Of a stretch of 17,399 bases of DNA, positions 7,481-13,639 are shown piece after piece. The notes under the pieces are model-generated. The model saw only the letters and a list, made by a program, of their open reading frames with translations. It had not been told where the DNA came from and did not search any database. Within the stretch, counting starts at the first letter, position 1. Each line of letters starts with the position of its first letter. The stretch comes from DATCYX01 sp037444705 (GTDB lineage Bacteria; Chloroflexota; Anaerolineae; Anaerolineales; UBA4823): positions 1-17,399 of the forward strand of contig JBBILY010000054.1 in NCBI GenBank assembly GCA_037444705.1, in the 5' to 3' direction. The position numbers were made by a program, and so were the translations under genes.

Positions 7481-8488
7481 ATGGCCGAACGCGCAGAAAT
7501 CCAACAGGTAAAGCAGCGCCACCTGGAAGCCTTGCTCACCAAGCCCAACGTGATCGGCGTTGGCATGGGCTACAAGATCAGGAAAGGGGTGAAAACCTCA
7601 GAACTGTGTCTGGTGACCCTGGTGCGGCAAAAAATGCCGGTGGAAGGTTTGCCCCCCGATGCCCTGGTACCCCGCCAGGTGGATGGCATTGTTACGGATG
7701 TCATTCAGGTGGGCGATGTGCGCGCTTTGCAAGCGCGCACCGATCGCTGGCGCCCGGCTCCGGGAGGGGTGAGCATCGGACATTACAAGATCACTGCCGG
7801 CACATTGGGAGCGGTGGTGCGCGATCGCCAGAGTGGTGTCCGCCTGATCCTCTCCAACAACCACGTGCTTGCCAATAGCAACGATGCCAGCCCGGGTGAC
7901 CCCATCCTCCAACCTGGGCCGGTGGATGGCGGACAAACCGCCACAGACACAATTGCCCATCTGGAGCGGTTTTGCCCCATACAGTTTGGCCTGGAGCCCG
8001 GAACCTGCAGCCTGGCCAACACTTATGCCGAGATCGGCAACGCCATTGCAGGCTTGCTCGGCTCCAAACACCGCCTGCAAACCATCCGCGCCGACCAGGC
8101 TGCCACGAACCTGGTGGACTGTGCCGTAGCCCGCCCGGTCAATGATGGTGACATACTGGATCAAATTCTGGAAATCGGCGAGGTTTCCGGCACGCTGGCG
8201 GCCACGCTGGGTATGCCCGTGCGCAAGTCAGGGCGCACCACCGGCTTAACCAACAGCGAGGTCCTGGTGCTGGATGCCACCGTCAATGTGTCTTACGGTG
8301 TAGGCCGTGTGGCTCGCTTTGAGAATCAGATCGTCACCGGCCCCATGTCTCATGGCGGCGACTCGGGTTCCCTGGTGGTGGCGGGCGATTCGTTGCAAGC
8401 GGTGGGGTTGCTCTTCGCCGGCTCGGATCAATCCACCATCCTCAACCCCATCCAGGCGGTGTTGGATTGTTTGAACATCACCATCTAA
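7481..8488 (+). CDS. Trypsin-like serine protease, no signal peptide
   Basis: A 335-residue protein with a trypsin-like catalytic triad readable from motifs: H128 in ILSNNHVLA, D213 in LVDCAVARP and S295 in HGGDSGSLVV. There is no signal peptide or membrane segment, so it appears intracellular or is exported by an unseen route. Layout and motifs recall the bacterial homologues of plant NAL1-type proteases; this is from memory of the family and not tested. Residues about 8-83 form a separate N-terminal domain (NVIGVGMGYKI ... DVIQVGDVRAL) that recurs as a free-standing unit in the next reading frame. The ATG has a good AAAGGAG. It is followed at 17 bases by that second unit, so the two are probably co-transcribed. 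Substrate is unknown. Confidence 0.85.
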   Translation: MAERAEIQQVKQRHLEALLTKPNVIGVGMGYKIRKGVKTSELCLVTLVRQKMPVEGLPPDALVPRQVDGIVTDVIQVGDVRALQARTDRWRPAPGGVSIGHYKITAGTLGAVVRDRQSGVRLILSNNHVLANSNDASPGDPILQPGPVDGGQTATDTIAHLERFCPIQFGLEPGTCSLANTYAEIGNAIAGLLGSKHRLQTIRADQAATNLVDCAVARPVNDGDILDQILEIGEVSGTLAATLGMPVRKSGRTTGLTNSEVLVLDATVNVSYGVGRVARFENQIVTGPMSHGGDSGSLVVAGDSLQAVGLLFAGSDQSTILNPIQAVLDCLNITI

Positions 8489-8504
8489 TTTCTGGAAGGA
8501 TGAG

Positions 8505-8767
8505 ATGAGCGCCTCCGCGGACTTGGTTGAAAGAATTCGCCTCATCCGCCGCGCCTATGAAGGGGAGTTGATGGCTAAAGCCAACGTGGTGGGGGTTGGC
8601 GTTGGTTTTCGCCACCGCGGCGGTGTGCGCACCGATACCCCAGCCCTGGTGGTCATGGTCTCCAAGAAGTCCCCCTGAACCAACTGGCCGCTAAAGACGT
8701 CATCCCTGCGGAGATCGAAGGCGTGCCGGTGGACGTGCAGGAGGTCGGCGAGATCCGCGCCTTATAG
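8505..8767 (+). pseudogene. Free-standing copy of the protease N-terminal domain, frameshifted
   Basis: ATG 8505 (AAGGA just upstream) opens a frame that stops at TGA 8676-8678 after 57 residues. The next frame continues the homology to TAG 8765-8767. Adding one C to the run of five C at 8671-8675 joins them into one 87-residue protein. Its last 36 residues then align without a gap to residues 47-82 of the protease next door (ending EVGEIRAL against QVGDVRAL). The shared core is NVVGVGVGFRHRGGVRT against NVIGVGMGYKIRKGVKT. So this is a one-domain paralogue of the protease pro-region, either inactivated by a homopolymer deletion or misread there. Whether the intact form would inhibit or assist the protease is unknown. 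Confidence 0.8.
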
Positions 8768-8789
8768 GGATTCTTCACATTCCCGGGCT

Positions 8790-8826
8790 TAAATAAAAAC
8801 TCCCATGGGGGCTTTCCCATGGGAGT
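8790..8826 (-). terminator. Intrinsic terminator of the rplU-rpmA-rpmE operon
   Basis: A perfect 11-base inverted repeat, ACTCCCATGGG (8799-8809) and CCCATGGGAGT (8816-8826), encloses a six-base loop. On the minus strand the stem is followed by TTTTTATTT. It lies about 20 bases past the rpmE stop. No T-run follows it on the plus strand, so it chiefly serves the minus-strand operon. Confidence 0.88.
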
Positions 8827-8846
8827 GTCACTTCAAAGTCTGGCGA

Positions 8847-9320
8847 TCAAACCACAATCTCTTCCCCTGGCTCAGGGATGGTGTAGCCAAACTGGCGCAG
8901 GCGCTTCTTCAGATCGGCCAGGGATTTGCGCCCAAAGCCGTCAATGCTCAACAGGGCAGTCTCACCCTTGGCCAGCAATTCCAGGGCCTGGCCAACTTTG
9001 GTGATGCCAGCCCTGGCCAGAGCTTCGGTGGCACGTGTGCCCAATTCGAGTTCGGCTATCGGCCGCTCGGGCGATGTGCGCGCCGCCTCGCGCGCCTCCA
9101 GTTCGCTCAAATATTCCTGGCGTGCCTGCAAGCGCTTATAGAAACGATCTACCTGCCCTTCAGTGTCCACAATGCGTTGCTCACCGGTAAAGAAGGGATG
9201 ACACTTAGAGCACACGTCGGTGTGAATGACCTTTTTCGTCGAACCGGTCGTCCAGGTGTTGCCACATGCGCAAATCACCTGGGCATCCGGGTAGTAAGTA
9301 GGGTGAATTCCCGTCTTCAT
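8847..9320 (-). CDS. rpmE: Ribosomal protein L31 fused to an RNA polymerase alpha-CTD-like domain
   Basis: A 157-residue protein from ATG 9318-9320 (AAGGA upstream; an adjacent TTG could add one residue). Residues 1-65 are a zinc-type L31, with Cys 17 and 19 (CACGNTW), Cys 37 and 40 (DVCSKCHPFFTG) and VDRFYKR, the whole length of a normal L31. After a charged helical linker (about 66-86), residues 87-149 match the C-terminal domain of the RNA polymerase alpha subunit: PIAELELGTRATEALARAGI, then LLSIDGFGRKSLADLKKRL. By alignment from memory with E. coli alpha, the equivalents of R265, G296, K298 and S299 are kept (R96, G130, K132, S133). N268, a DNA-contact residue, is Glu (E99). It is the last gene of the L21-L27-L31 operon. 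Confidence 0.9.
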   Translation of the reverse strand: MKTGIHPTYYPDAQVICACGNTWTTGSTKKVIHTDVCSKCHPFFTGEQRIVDTEGQVDRFYKRLQARQEYLSELEAREAARTSPERPIAELELGTRATEALARAGITKVGQALELLAKGETALLSIDGFGRKSLADLKKRLRQFGYTIPEPGEEIVV

Positions 9321-9346
9321 CAAAGCATTCCTTTCAAGCCTACAGG

Positions 9347-9619
9347 TTAGTTCGTGGTCGCTTCGCCGAGCGGAAGCACGCTGACACGCTTTCGGTCGCC
9401 GCGAATGACCTCATAAACCACATAGCCATCGGCAGTGGCGAAGAGAGTATCGTCCTTGCCCACATCCACATTGCGCCCGGGTTTCACCTGAGTGCCCCGC
9501 TGGCGCACCAGGATGCTGCCCGAACGTACAAACTGGCCGCTAAACACTTTGATCCCAAGTCGTTGGGCGTGACTATCTCGTCCATTGCGGCTGGAGCCGC
9601 CACCTTTTTTGTGAGCCAT
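9347..9619 (-). CDS. rpmA: 50S ribosomal protein L27
   Basis: A 90-residue L27 starting MAHKKGGGSSRNGRDS, followed by LGIKVFSGQFVRSGSILVRQ and GRNVDVGKDDTLFA, all typical. The N-terminus begins directly at the Gly-rich tail near the peptidyl transferase centre, without the cleaved extension found in Firmicutes. The ATG at 9617-9619 has GAGGCG just upstream. In-frame codons farther upstream reach into rplU and are not conserved. It lies 10 bases after the rplU stop and about 26 bases before rpmE. Confidence 0.97.
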   Translation of the reverse strand: MAHKKGGGSSRNGRDSHAQRLGIKVFSGQFVRSGSILVRQRGTQVKPGRNVDVGKDDTLFATADGYVVYEVIRGDRKRVSVLPLGEATTN

Positions 9620-9629
9620 AATCGCCTCG

Positions 9630-9947
9630 CTATTCCACCGTAATTGAGTCAATCCTTAAACGGGTGTAATACTGGCGGTGCCCTTTTTTCACCCGATAGC
9701 GTTCCTTCGGTTTGTATTTGAAGACGATGAGTTTGGGCCCCTTGAATTGAGAAACCACCGTTGCCTGAACCCTGGCCCCATTGACAAAGGGCGTCCCGAC
9801 TTTGATCTCATCGCCATCAGCCACGAGGAGCACCCGCTCCAGATCCACCTGTTCGCCTATATCGGCTGGGAAGCGATCCACCTCAATGGTCGTGCCTTCG
9901 ATGGCTTTATACTGCTTCCCGCCATCTTCAATAATAGCATATTTCAT
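9630..9947 (-). CDS. rplU: 50S ribosomal protein L21
   Basis: A 105-residue L21, a primary 23S rRNA-binding protein of the large subunit. Characteristic segments are MKYAIIEDGGKQYKA, VGTPFVNGARVQATVV and the signature KGHRQYYTRLRI near the end. The ATG at 9945-9947 is preceded by GGAGGAAGG, a very strong ribosome site. An in-frame start at 9983 would add 12 non-conserved residues. The stop codon is TAG, and rpmA begins 10 bases later. This shows that TAG terminates translation in this organism. It is the first gene of the operon, behind a consensus promoter and a structured leader. Confidence 0.97.
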   Translation of the reverse strand: MKYAIIEDGGKQYKAIEGTTIEVDRFPADIGEQVDLERVLLVADGDEIKVGTPFVNGARVQATVVSQFKGPKLIVFKYKPKERYRVKKGHRQYYTRLRIDSITVE

Positions 9948-10082
9948 GAACCTTCCTCCAGACTTCACTTCACCGCAAACCACACGCCTGCACAGCCCAG
10001 TAACAGGGAGCAGCGTCCAGGAGCGGGGAAGTTGGGGATACAGAATAGCGCCCCAGCCATCGCTTTGCCGGGGCAGTGCAGG
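9948..10082 (-). promoter_or_regulatory. Structured 5' leader of rplU mRNA
   Basis: About 134 bases lie between the expected transcript start and the rplU ATG. The 5' end (minus-strand CGCCTGCAC, 10076-10084) is perfectly complementary to GTGCAGGCG at 9985-9993, a long-range closing stem of up to 9 pairs, or 7 if transcription starts near 10082. Inside it an 8-pair hairpin forms between 10067-10074 and 10050-10057 (one G-U pair, loop of nine). The closing stem ends about 38 bases before the start codon. This could be an autoregulatory ribosomal-protein leader; binding by L21 is only inferred. Confidence 0.55.
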
Positions 10083-10087
10083 CGCAT

Positions 10088-10116
10088 ATTATACCGATAA
10101 CCCCCTGGACTGTCAA
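10088..10116 (-). promoter_or_regulatory. Consensus sigma-70-type promoter of rplU operon
   Basis: On the minus strand a perfect TTGACA (10111-10116) and a perfect TATAAT (10088-10093) are separated by exactly 17 bases. The predicted transcript start is near 10081-10082. This is the best promoter in the window and fits a highly expressed ribosomal-protein operon. The rest of the gap up to 10245 holds only a weak inverted repeat around 10168-10188 (CTCCC/GGGAG), a doubtful terminator for the accessory cluster. Confidence 0.92.
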
Positions 10117-10245
10117 CGATTTGTTACTGATCTTCGGGTACGAGTTTGGGTACGCGTCACAAAGAGCTCCCACCCTACCCGGGAGGCGAGGGAAAAGCGA
10201 CGAGCCAGTATATTTTAGACATCTTTGCGACAGAGCAATATCAGG

Positions 10246-11226
10246 TCATTTAACTTCTATGGCCACACGGATAGAAGGTTCAACCCAGGTATACTCCGAA
10301 GTCAATTCCTGCGTTTCGGGATCCGCCAACAGGCGATAAGGACCACGGACAAGCACAACTATTAACTCATGGATTCCTACCTCTTGAGGGGCAACGAGAT
10401 GCCCAAGGATCGTAAGCCTGCTACCAGCCGGAAGGGATGCAAAAGGTACCAGGATATCCTTATCAAGCGGAATTTGCTTAAAGTCTAAGAAACTAACAAC
10501 CGCCATGGACTGATCAGGGCCTTCATCGTTCCCTAAATGGACATAATATTCAAGGATGTCCCCCGGCTTCACTGGCTGATAAGTCCAGGCATGCAACTCT
10601 TGGGGTGTCTTATCTCGATTTACCACAATCCCATTAAGAGAGGAGTTTTGATTGGGTTGAAATTGGCCTGTAATGTAATCAACGTGAGGAATATCTTGAG
10701 CGCCACTATCCGCCAGTAAACTGGCTCTCGTTGTATAAAGGTAATTCAGGTCTGTGTTAATGCGAAATTTCTCGCTCAGGTCATGTACATCGGGTTTATC
10801 GAAGGCAAGAACAATAAGATCATGAAATCCACGGCTTAATTCAGGCGTTTCTAAAGATATATATCTCTCCTCATTTTCTCTCATCTCGATCCGATAAAGA
10901 AGTTCGCTCCTGCCATCGTAAACACACGGTTGCTGGACGTAGTCTATCAAACAGGTTATCAGGAAAGTACCCCTTTCTTTCTGATTCATTAGCCAGTAAT
11001 AACCTTTAAACCCAGTATTTGCCTTTACCCTGTAGGTGCGCCAGAATCCGCCTTCTCTTATTCCCTTTATGCCTACAGCAACGCCTTCACCGTCAAAAAT
11101 CACCGTCGCTTTAATGGGTAGGGGTGAGAAAGCCCGTCCCGATAAACGGAATATATTTAGGGATAGGAATACGATCATTATCGGGATTGTCACCAGAAGT
11201 AAGGTCATTAATGGTCGCTTGACCAT
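10246..11226 (-). CDS. Membrane-anchored or exported hypothetical protein with internal repeat
   Basis: A 326-residue protein of unknown function, starting at ATG 11224-11226 with AGGAGG upstream. Residues about 7-27 (LMTLLLVTIPIMIVFLSL) form a signal anchor or uncleaved signal, so the rest should lie outside the cytoplasmic membrane. The body reads as beta-rich. Two similar segments, GFHDLIVLAFDKP (133-145) and GIHELIVVLVRGP (284-296), suggest two related beta-sandwich modules. There are two cysteines in the mature part (C92, C101). Codon use is more AT-rich than in the flanking housekeeping genes, as in the rest of 10246-13236. It is the last gene of the same-strand accessory cluster, about 190 bases after the broken small exported-protein gene. 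No family was recognised. Confidence 0.75.
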   Translation of the reverse strand: MVKRPLMTLLLVTIPIMIVFLSLNIFRLSGRAFSPLPIKATVIFDGEGVAVGIKGIREGGFWRTYRVKANTGFKGYYWLMNQKERGTFLITCLIDYVQQPCVYDGRSELLYRIEMRENEERYISLETPELSRGFHDLIVLAFDKPDVHDLSEKFRINTDLNYLYTTRASLLADSGAQDIPHVDYITGQFQPNQNSSLNGIVVNRDKTPQELHAWTYQPVKPGDILEYYVHLGNDEGPDQSMAVVSFLDFKQIPLDKDILVPFASLPAGSRLTILGHLVAPQEVGIHELIVVLVRGPYRLLADPETQELTSEYTWVEPSIRVAIEVK

Positions 11227-11296
11227 CAGATTTTCCTCCTGAGTAGCCTTTTACAAATCACCTTATAGATATCTTCGTTAAGAGAGCGTTTGGGAA

Positions 11297-11344
11297 TTCC
11301 CTCTCACCCCTAACCCGGCTACCCAGAGGTATAGGAGAAAGGGA
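11297..11344. repeat. Imperfect palindrome, REP-like
   Basis: TTCCCTCTC at one end and GAGAAAGGGA at the other can pair imperfectly around a core with ACCCCTAACCC. The wording resembles short intergenic palindromes found in many copies in some bacterial genomes. Only one copy is in this window, so its repetitive nature is a guess. It lies in the 11227-11414 gap, where I see no gene. Confidence 0.3.
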
Positions 11345-11414
11345 CGGTTTCCAAATATCCTCTGTTTTAATTCAACAACTGGTATCTGTTACTGGATACC
11401 ATGACGGATAATTT

Positions 11415-11873
11415 CTATGCTCGAAAAGATGATTCCCGCGCGCTTATGCCCGGGCATGTGAAATCAGTCTTTTTCGTGTTTACTGTAATATCTGCGCTGT
11501 TTGTATTGATCTTCATCCCTGTGTCGCTATAGGGGTTGCCATAAATCCATAACCTGCCTCTAACCCCAATTCTATCGATATCGCATGGCCACGAGGAATC
11601 ATTAGCATCCCGAGACTTGGACTGATGTTTGGAATAGTTGTACAAAAGCCCTTGCACAATTTGAGAACTTGCTATCCATCTCATTGCCTCGCATAGAGCA
11701 ATGCTCGTACCGGCCTCCCCATTGGCTCTTATTTCCGAAACAATTATTTCAATTCTTGATGGTGAGGAAGTTGGAGGCGTTACAGGTGGACGCGGTGCCT
11801 GAGCAATAGCCGGTGAAGCTATGCTTATCTACAAAATCAAGACCAAGAGCATTTGAAGAAATTTTGTTTTCAT
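11415..11873 (-). pseudogene. Small exported protein interrupted by TAG in its signal peptide
   Basis: ATG 11871-11873 with AGGAG upstream opens a classical signal peptide (MKTKFLQMLLVLIL). Codon 15 (11829-11831) is TAG, after which the same frame continues ISIASPAIAQAPRPPVTPP, a normal end of a signal sequence with an AIAQA cleavage site. The frame then runs to a TAG at 11415-11417, about 152 codons in all. The mature part has three Cys and no family I recognise. An ATG at 11684 could start an 89-residue piece but would lack the export signal. Everything except codon 15 looks intact, so this is a recent nonsense mutation or a base error. It lies 34 bases after the preceding gene in the same operon. 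Confidence 0.72.
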
Positions 11874-11907
11874 TGGATACTCCTGTTTACAATAACCTAA
11901 TTGATAC

Positions 11908-12387
11908 CTATTCCTGCTCATTCGTCGGCATTTCAAAGTCTAAACAGGCCACACCTCTGGCATGAATTACCGCAACCTCCCATAAGGTTGAGTGGCTAAA
12001 TGGAGGTGTAAATGCCGGTAAAACTGTTTCATAAATACCCTCTTGGCTAACAGGTTGAGTCGCCTTTTCCTCAAGTTGGTAAAAATGTCCTGGTGTATTG
12101 AGCAGGCGAAGCAGGACTATAGGGACTTCACCTTCCAGGAGGCCTTCAACATGGATCTCAACTTTTTCAGGTGAAACCGGATTTACACCTAAACTCATCC
12201 CAGGCGGAAGAGATGTACAAACTACAGGCGTGGCAGTCGGTTCTGGCATAGCGGTCTCTACTTTAACCTGCTCCCCATAAGTCATCTGAGCCGCAACGAA
12301 CCAGATAGAGTATCCCAAAACGGTCAAAACACCCAGGATGATGAATACCATAAATAACTTGGTTCGCTCCCTGCTCTGAAAGTTCAT
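11908..12387 (-). CDS. Single-pass membrane protein with PTATP linker, unknown function
   Basis: A 159-residue protein from ATG 12385-12387, chosen because GAGAGGAG precedes it; an in-frame upstream start at 12444 would add 19 non-hydrophobic residues and no better ribosome site. Residues about 11-33 (LFMVFIILGVLTVLGYSIWF) form one membrane segment. A Pro/Thr linker (EPTATPVVC) follows, then a probably extracytoplasmic beta-rich domain (about 60-155) with two cysteines. It lies between the amber-split secreted protein upstream and the broken signal-peptide gene downstream, all on the minus strand. The stop is TAG. No family was recognised. Confidence 0.75.
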   Translation of the reverse strand: MNFQSRERTKLFMVFIILGVLTVLGYSIWFVAAQMTYGEQVKVETAMPEPTATPVVCTSLPPGMSLGVNPVSPEKVEIHVEGLLEGEVPIVLLRLLNTPGHFYQLEEKATQPVSQEGIYETVLPAFTPPFSHSTLWEVAVIHARGVACLDFEMPTNEQE

Positions 12388-12471
12388 ACTCCTCTCCCTG
12401 GCCAGAGACCCCACCTCGTCCCCCCTTCTAGAACAACCTGGCAAATGCCACCCGTGTTTTGAATTGATCTT

Positions 12472-12711
12472 TTACGGGTAGTAAGCACCAACTGCGGTCC
12501 TTCCGATATAGTAACTCCACTTATAAACGTCAGAATGCGATTCAGCCTTAACATATCCACCAAAATCTAAAAGTGGTTCGAGAACAGGAAAAGTTCTGGT
12601 GTAAACATATACCCAAGACCTTGTAGAATCATACCAGGCTGGATTAAATGGACCATAAGAGTAAATATCAGTAAAAGTATCGTTATCACAAGTTATACAA
12701 GCACTGCAACC
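12472..12711 (-). pseudogene. In-frame continuation of the secreted protein beyond its TAG
   Basis: Directly after the TAG at 12712-12714 the same frame stays open for 77 codons to TAA at 12472-12474. The translated text is protein-like and similar in composition to the upstream part: GCSACITCDNDTF at the start, then SYGPFNPAWYDSTRS, SWVYVYTRTFP and DVYKWSYYIGRTAVGAYYP at the end. It is rich in Tyr, Ser and aromatic residues. There is no start codon or ribosome site for independent translation. It therefore looks like the true C-terminus of a 254-codon gene split by one nonsense codon. Confidence 0.6.
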
Positions 12712-13236
12712 CTAATAAACTTTTGCTGACTTAACGGTATAATTTGAATTGCTTCTCGTCCAGGAGACTTTTACTTTATATGGTTTGTAATATATTTTTA
12801 CCCCACATCCGCCAGAAGAACAATATTTGTCAACGTGATGAAGGATCTTGTGTTCTACATACTCATTCTTCGAATAGATCCTTTCTCGATCCTCTTGTGA
12901 GAGAGAAGCGTTGTAAACACACGTCGAACTTACACCGCTGATAGCAGTTGCACTTTCCATATCGCATGTCACATCGTAACCTGCGGAATGAGGTAAATAG
13001 CCAGGGGGTGCTTGGCGCGTTATTGTCCAGTGTTCATACATAACCATTCCGCTCTTTGGGTCTATGCGTTGATAATATGAGCGGGATATGATTGGCCAAT
13101 TTTCTTCTTTGTCAGTGGGCCTCTCTAAATTTACCCCTTCTTGAGCGCTATTAGCTATCAGGGTTGGGGTGAATATCATTGTGATAACCGTCAGTGCCAG
13201 GATACACCTGACAAGTACCACATACCACCCGTTCAT
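12712..13236 (-). CDS. Secreted protein of unknown function, ended by an in-frame TAG
   Basis: A 174-residue reading frame from ATG 13234-13236, with AAAGGA seven bases upstream. Residues 1-32 are a signal peptide (WYVVLVRCILALTVITMIF, probable cleavage after NSA). The mature part has Cys pairs (TCDMESA, STCVYNA, YCSSGGCG) that could form disulfides outside the cell, and many Tyr/Ser residues. The frame stops at TAG 12712-12714 after SAKVY. The reading frame stays open and protein-like for another 77 codons, so the gene was probably 254 codons long. It is the first gene of the minus-strand accessory cluster. Codon use is AT-rich compared with the neighbouring cyclase. No family was recognised. 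Confidence 0.7.
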   Translation of the reverse strand: MNGWYVVLVRCILALTVITMIFTPTLIANSAQEGVNLERPTDKEENWPIISRSYYQRIDPKSGMVMYEHWTITRQAPPGYLPHSAGYDVTCDMESATAISGVSSTCVYNASLSQEDRERIYSKNEYVEHKILHHVDKYCSSGGCGVKIYYKPYKVKVSWTRSNSNYTVKSAKVY

Positions 13237-13298
13237 CCGCTATCCTTTCCTTATGTGAAGGCAAATATTTTCTTTATGTAATATAGCAAAAAAAGGAC

Positions 13299-13309
13299 CG
13301 TCAATTATA
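13299..13309 (-). promoter_or_regulatory. AT-rich promoter region of the accessory cluster
   Basis: The stretch 13260-13345 is markedly AT-rich. On the minus strand it contains TATAAT (13304-13309) directly overlapped by TTGACG (13299-13304), so either could serve as a -10 or -35 element about 65 bases before the secreted-protein start. No partner box at ideal spacing is convincing. Confidence 0.3.
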
Positions 13310-13382
13310 TTTTCATTAAGGATAGGTTAATAATCGTTTAAGTTAACTGCATATCGAGTGCTCAGGGTTTAAAGGCATAGTC

Positions 13383-13589
13383 TCATTTGCGCTTGATAGG
13401 GCTTACAATCCCGATCACCGCTATAAAGGCCACTGCTCGCATCGCCAGCACGTCCGCCCCTGCCGCAATGCGATGAAGGGTTCGTGGCAAGAGGCTGGTG
13501 AAAGGCGTGCACTTAAAAGTTGTCAGGCAGACCGCCTTCACCCGAGCCACCTCAAATTGCGGTGAGCGTTGGGGGCAGAGCATCTCCAC
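13383..13589 (-). other. Intergenic stretch with a doubtful 68-codon reading frame
   Basis: The 13237-13639 gap is AT-rich up to about 13345, then becomes GC-rich. This GC-rich part holds a minus-strand frame of 68 codons (VARVKAVCLTTFKCTPF ... VLAMRAVAFIAVIGIV) that resembles coding sequence in composition. It matches no family I know and has only a weak GTG start. It may be a gene remnant or chance. I see nothing else in the gap. Confidence 0.2.
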
Positions 13590-13627
13590 CCAACAAATCT
13601 GTCAAGCCAGGTTAAACACATTGCGGT

Positions 13628-13633
13628 TATGAT
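13628..13633 (+). promoter_or_regulatory. Possible -10 box for a leaderless cyclase mRNA
   Basis: TATGAT ends six bases before the cyclase ATG at 13640, and there is no Shine-Dalgarno sequence. A transcript starting at or next to the ATG would explain this. No good -35 box is seen at 16-18 bases. Confidence 0.3.
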
Positions 13634-13639
13634 AAAAGC

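Noticed and set aside
7598..8164. 188-codon minus-strand frame under the protease
   Set aside because: It is antisense to the conserved catalytic domain and arises from GC-biased third positions.
11415..13236. Genome-wide TAG recoding (for example pyrrolysine)
   Set aside because: TAG is the natural terminator of rplU, hpt, the zinc-ribbon kinase and the 11908-12387 gene, with the next gene following closely. A limited suppressor cannot be excluded but general recoding is unlikely.
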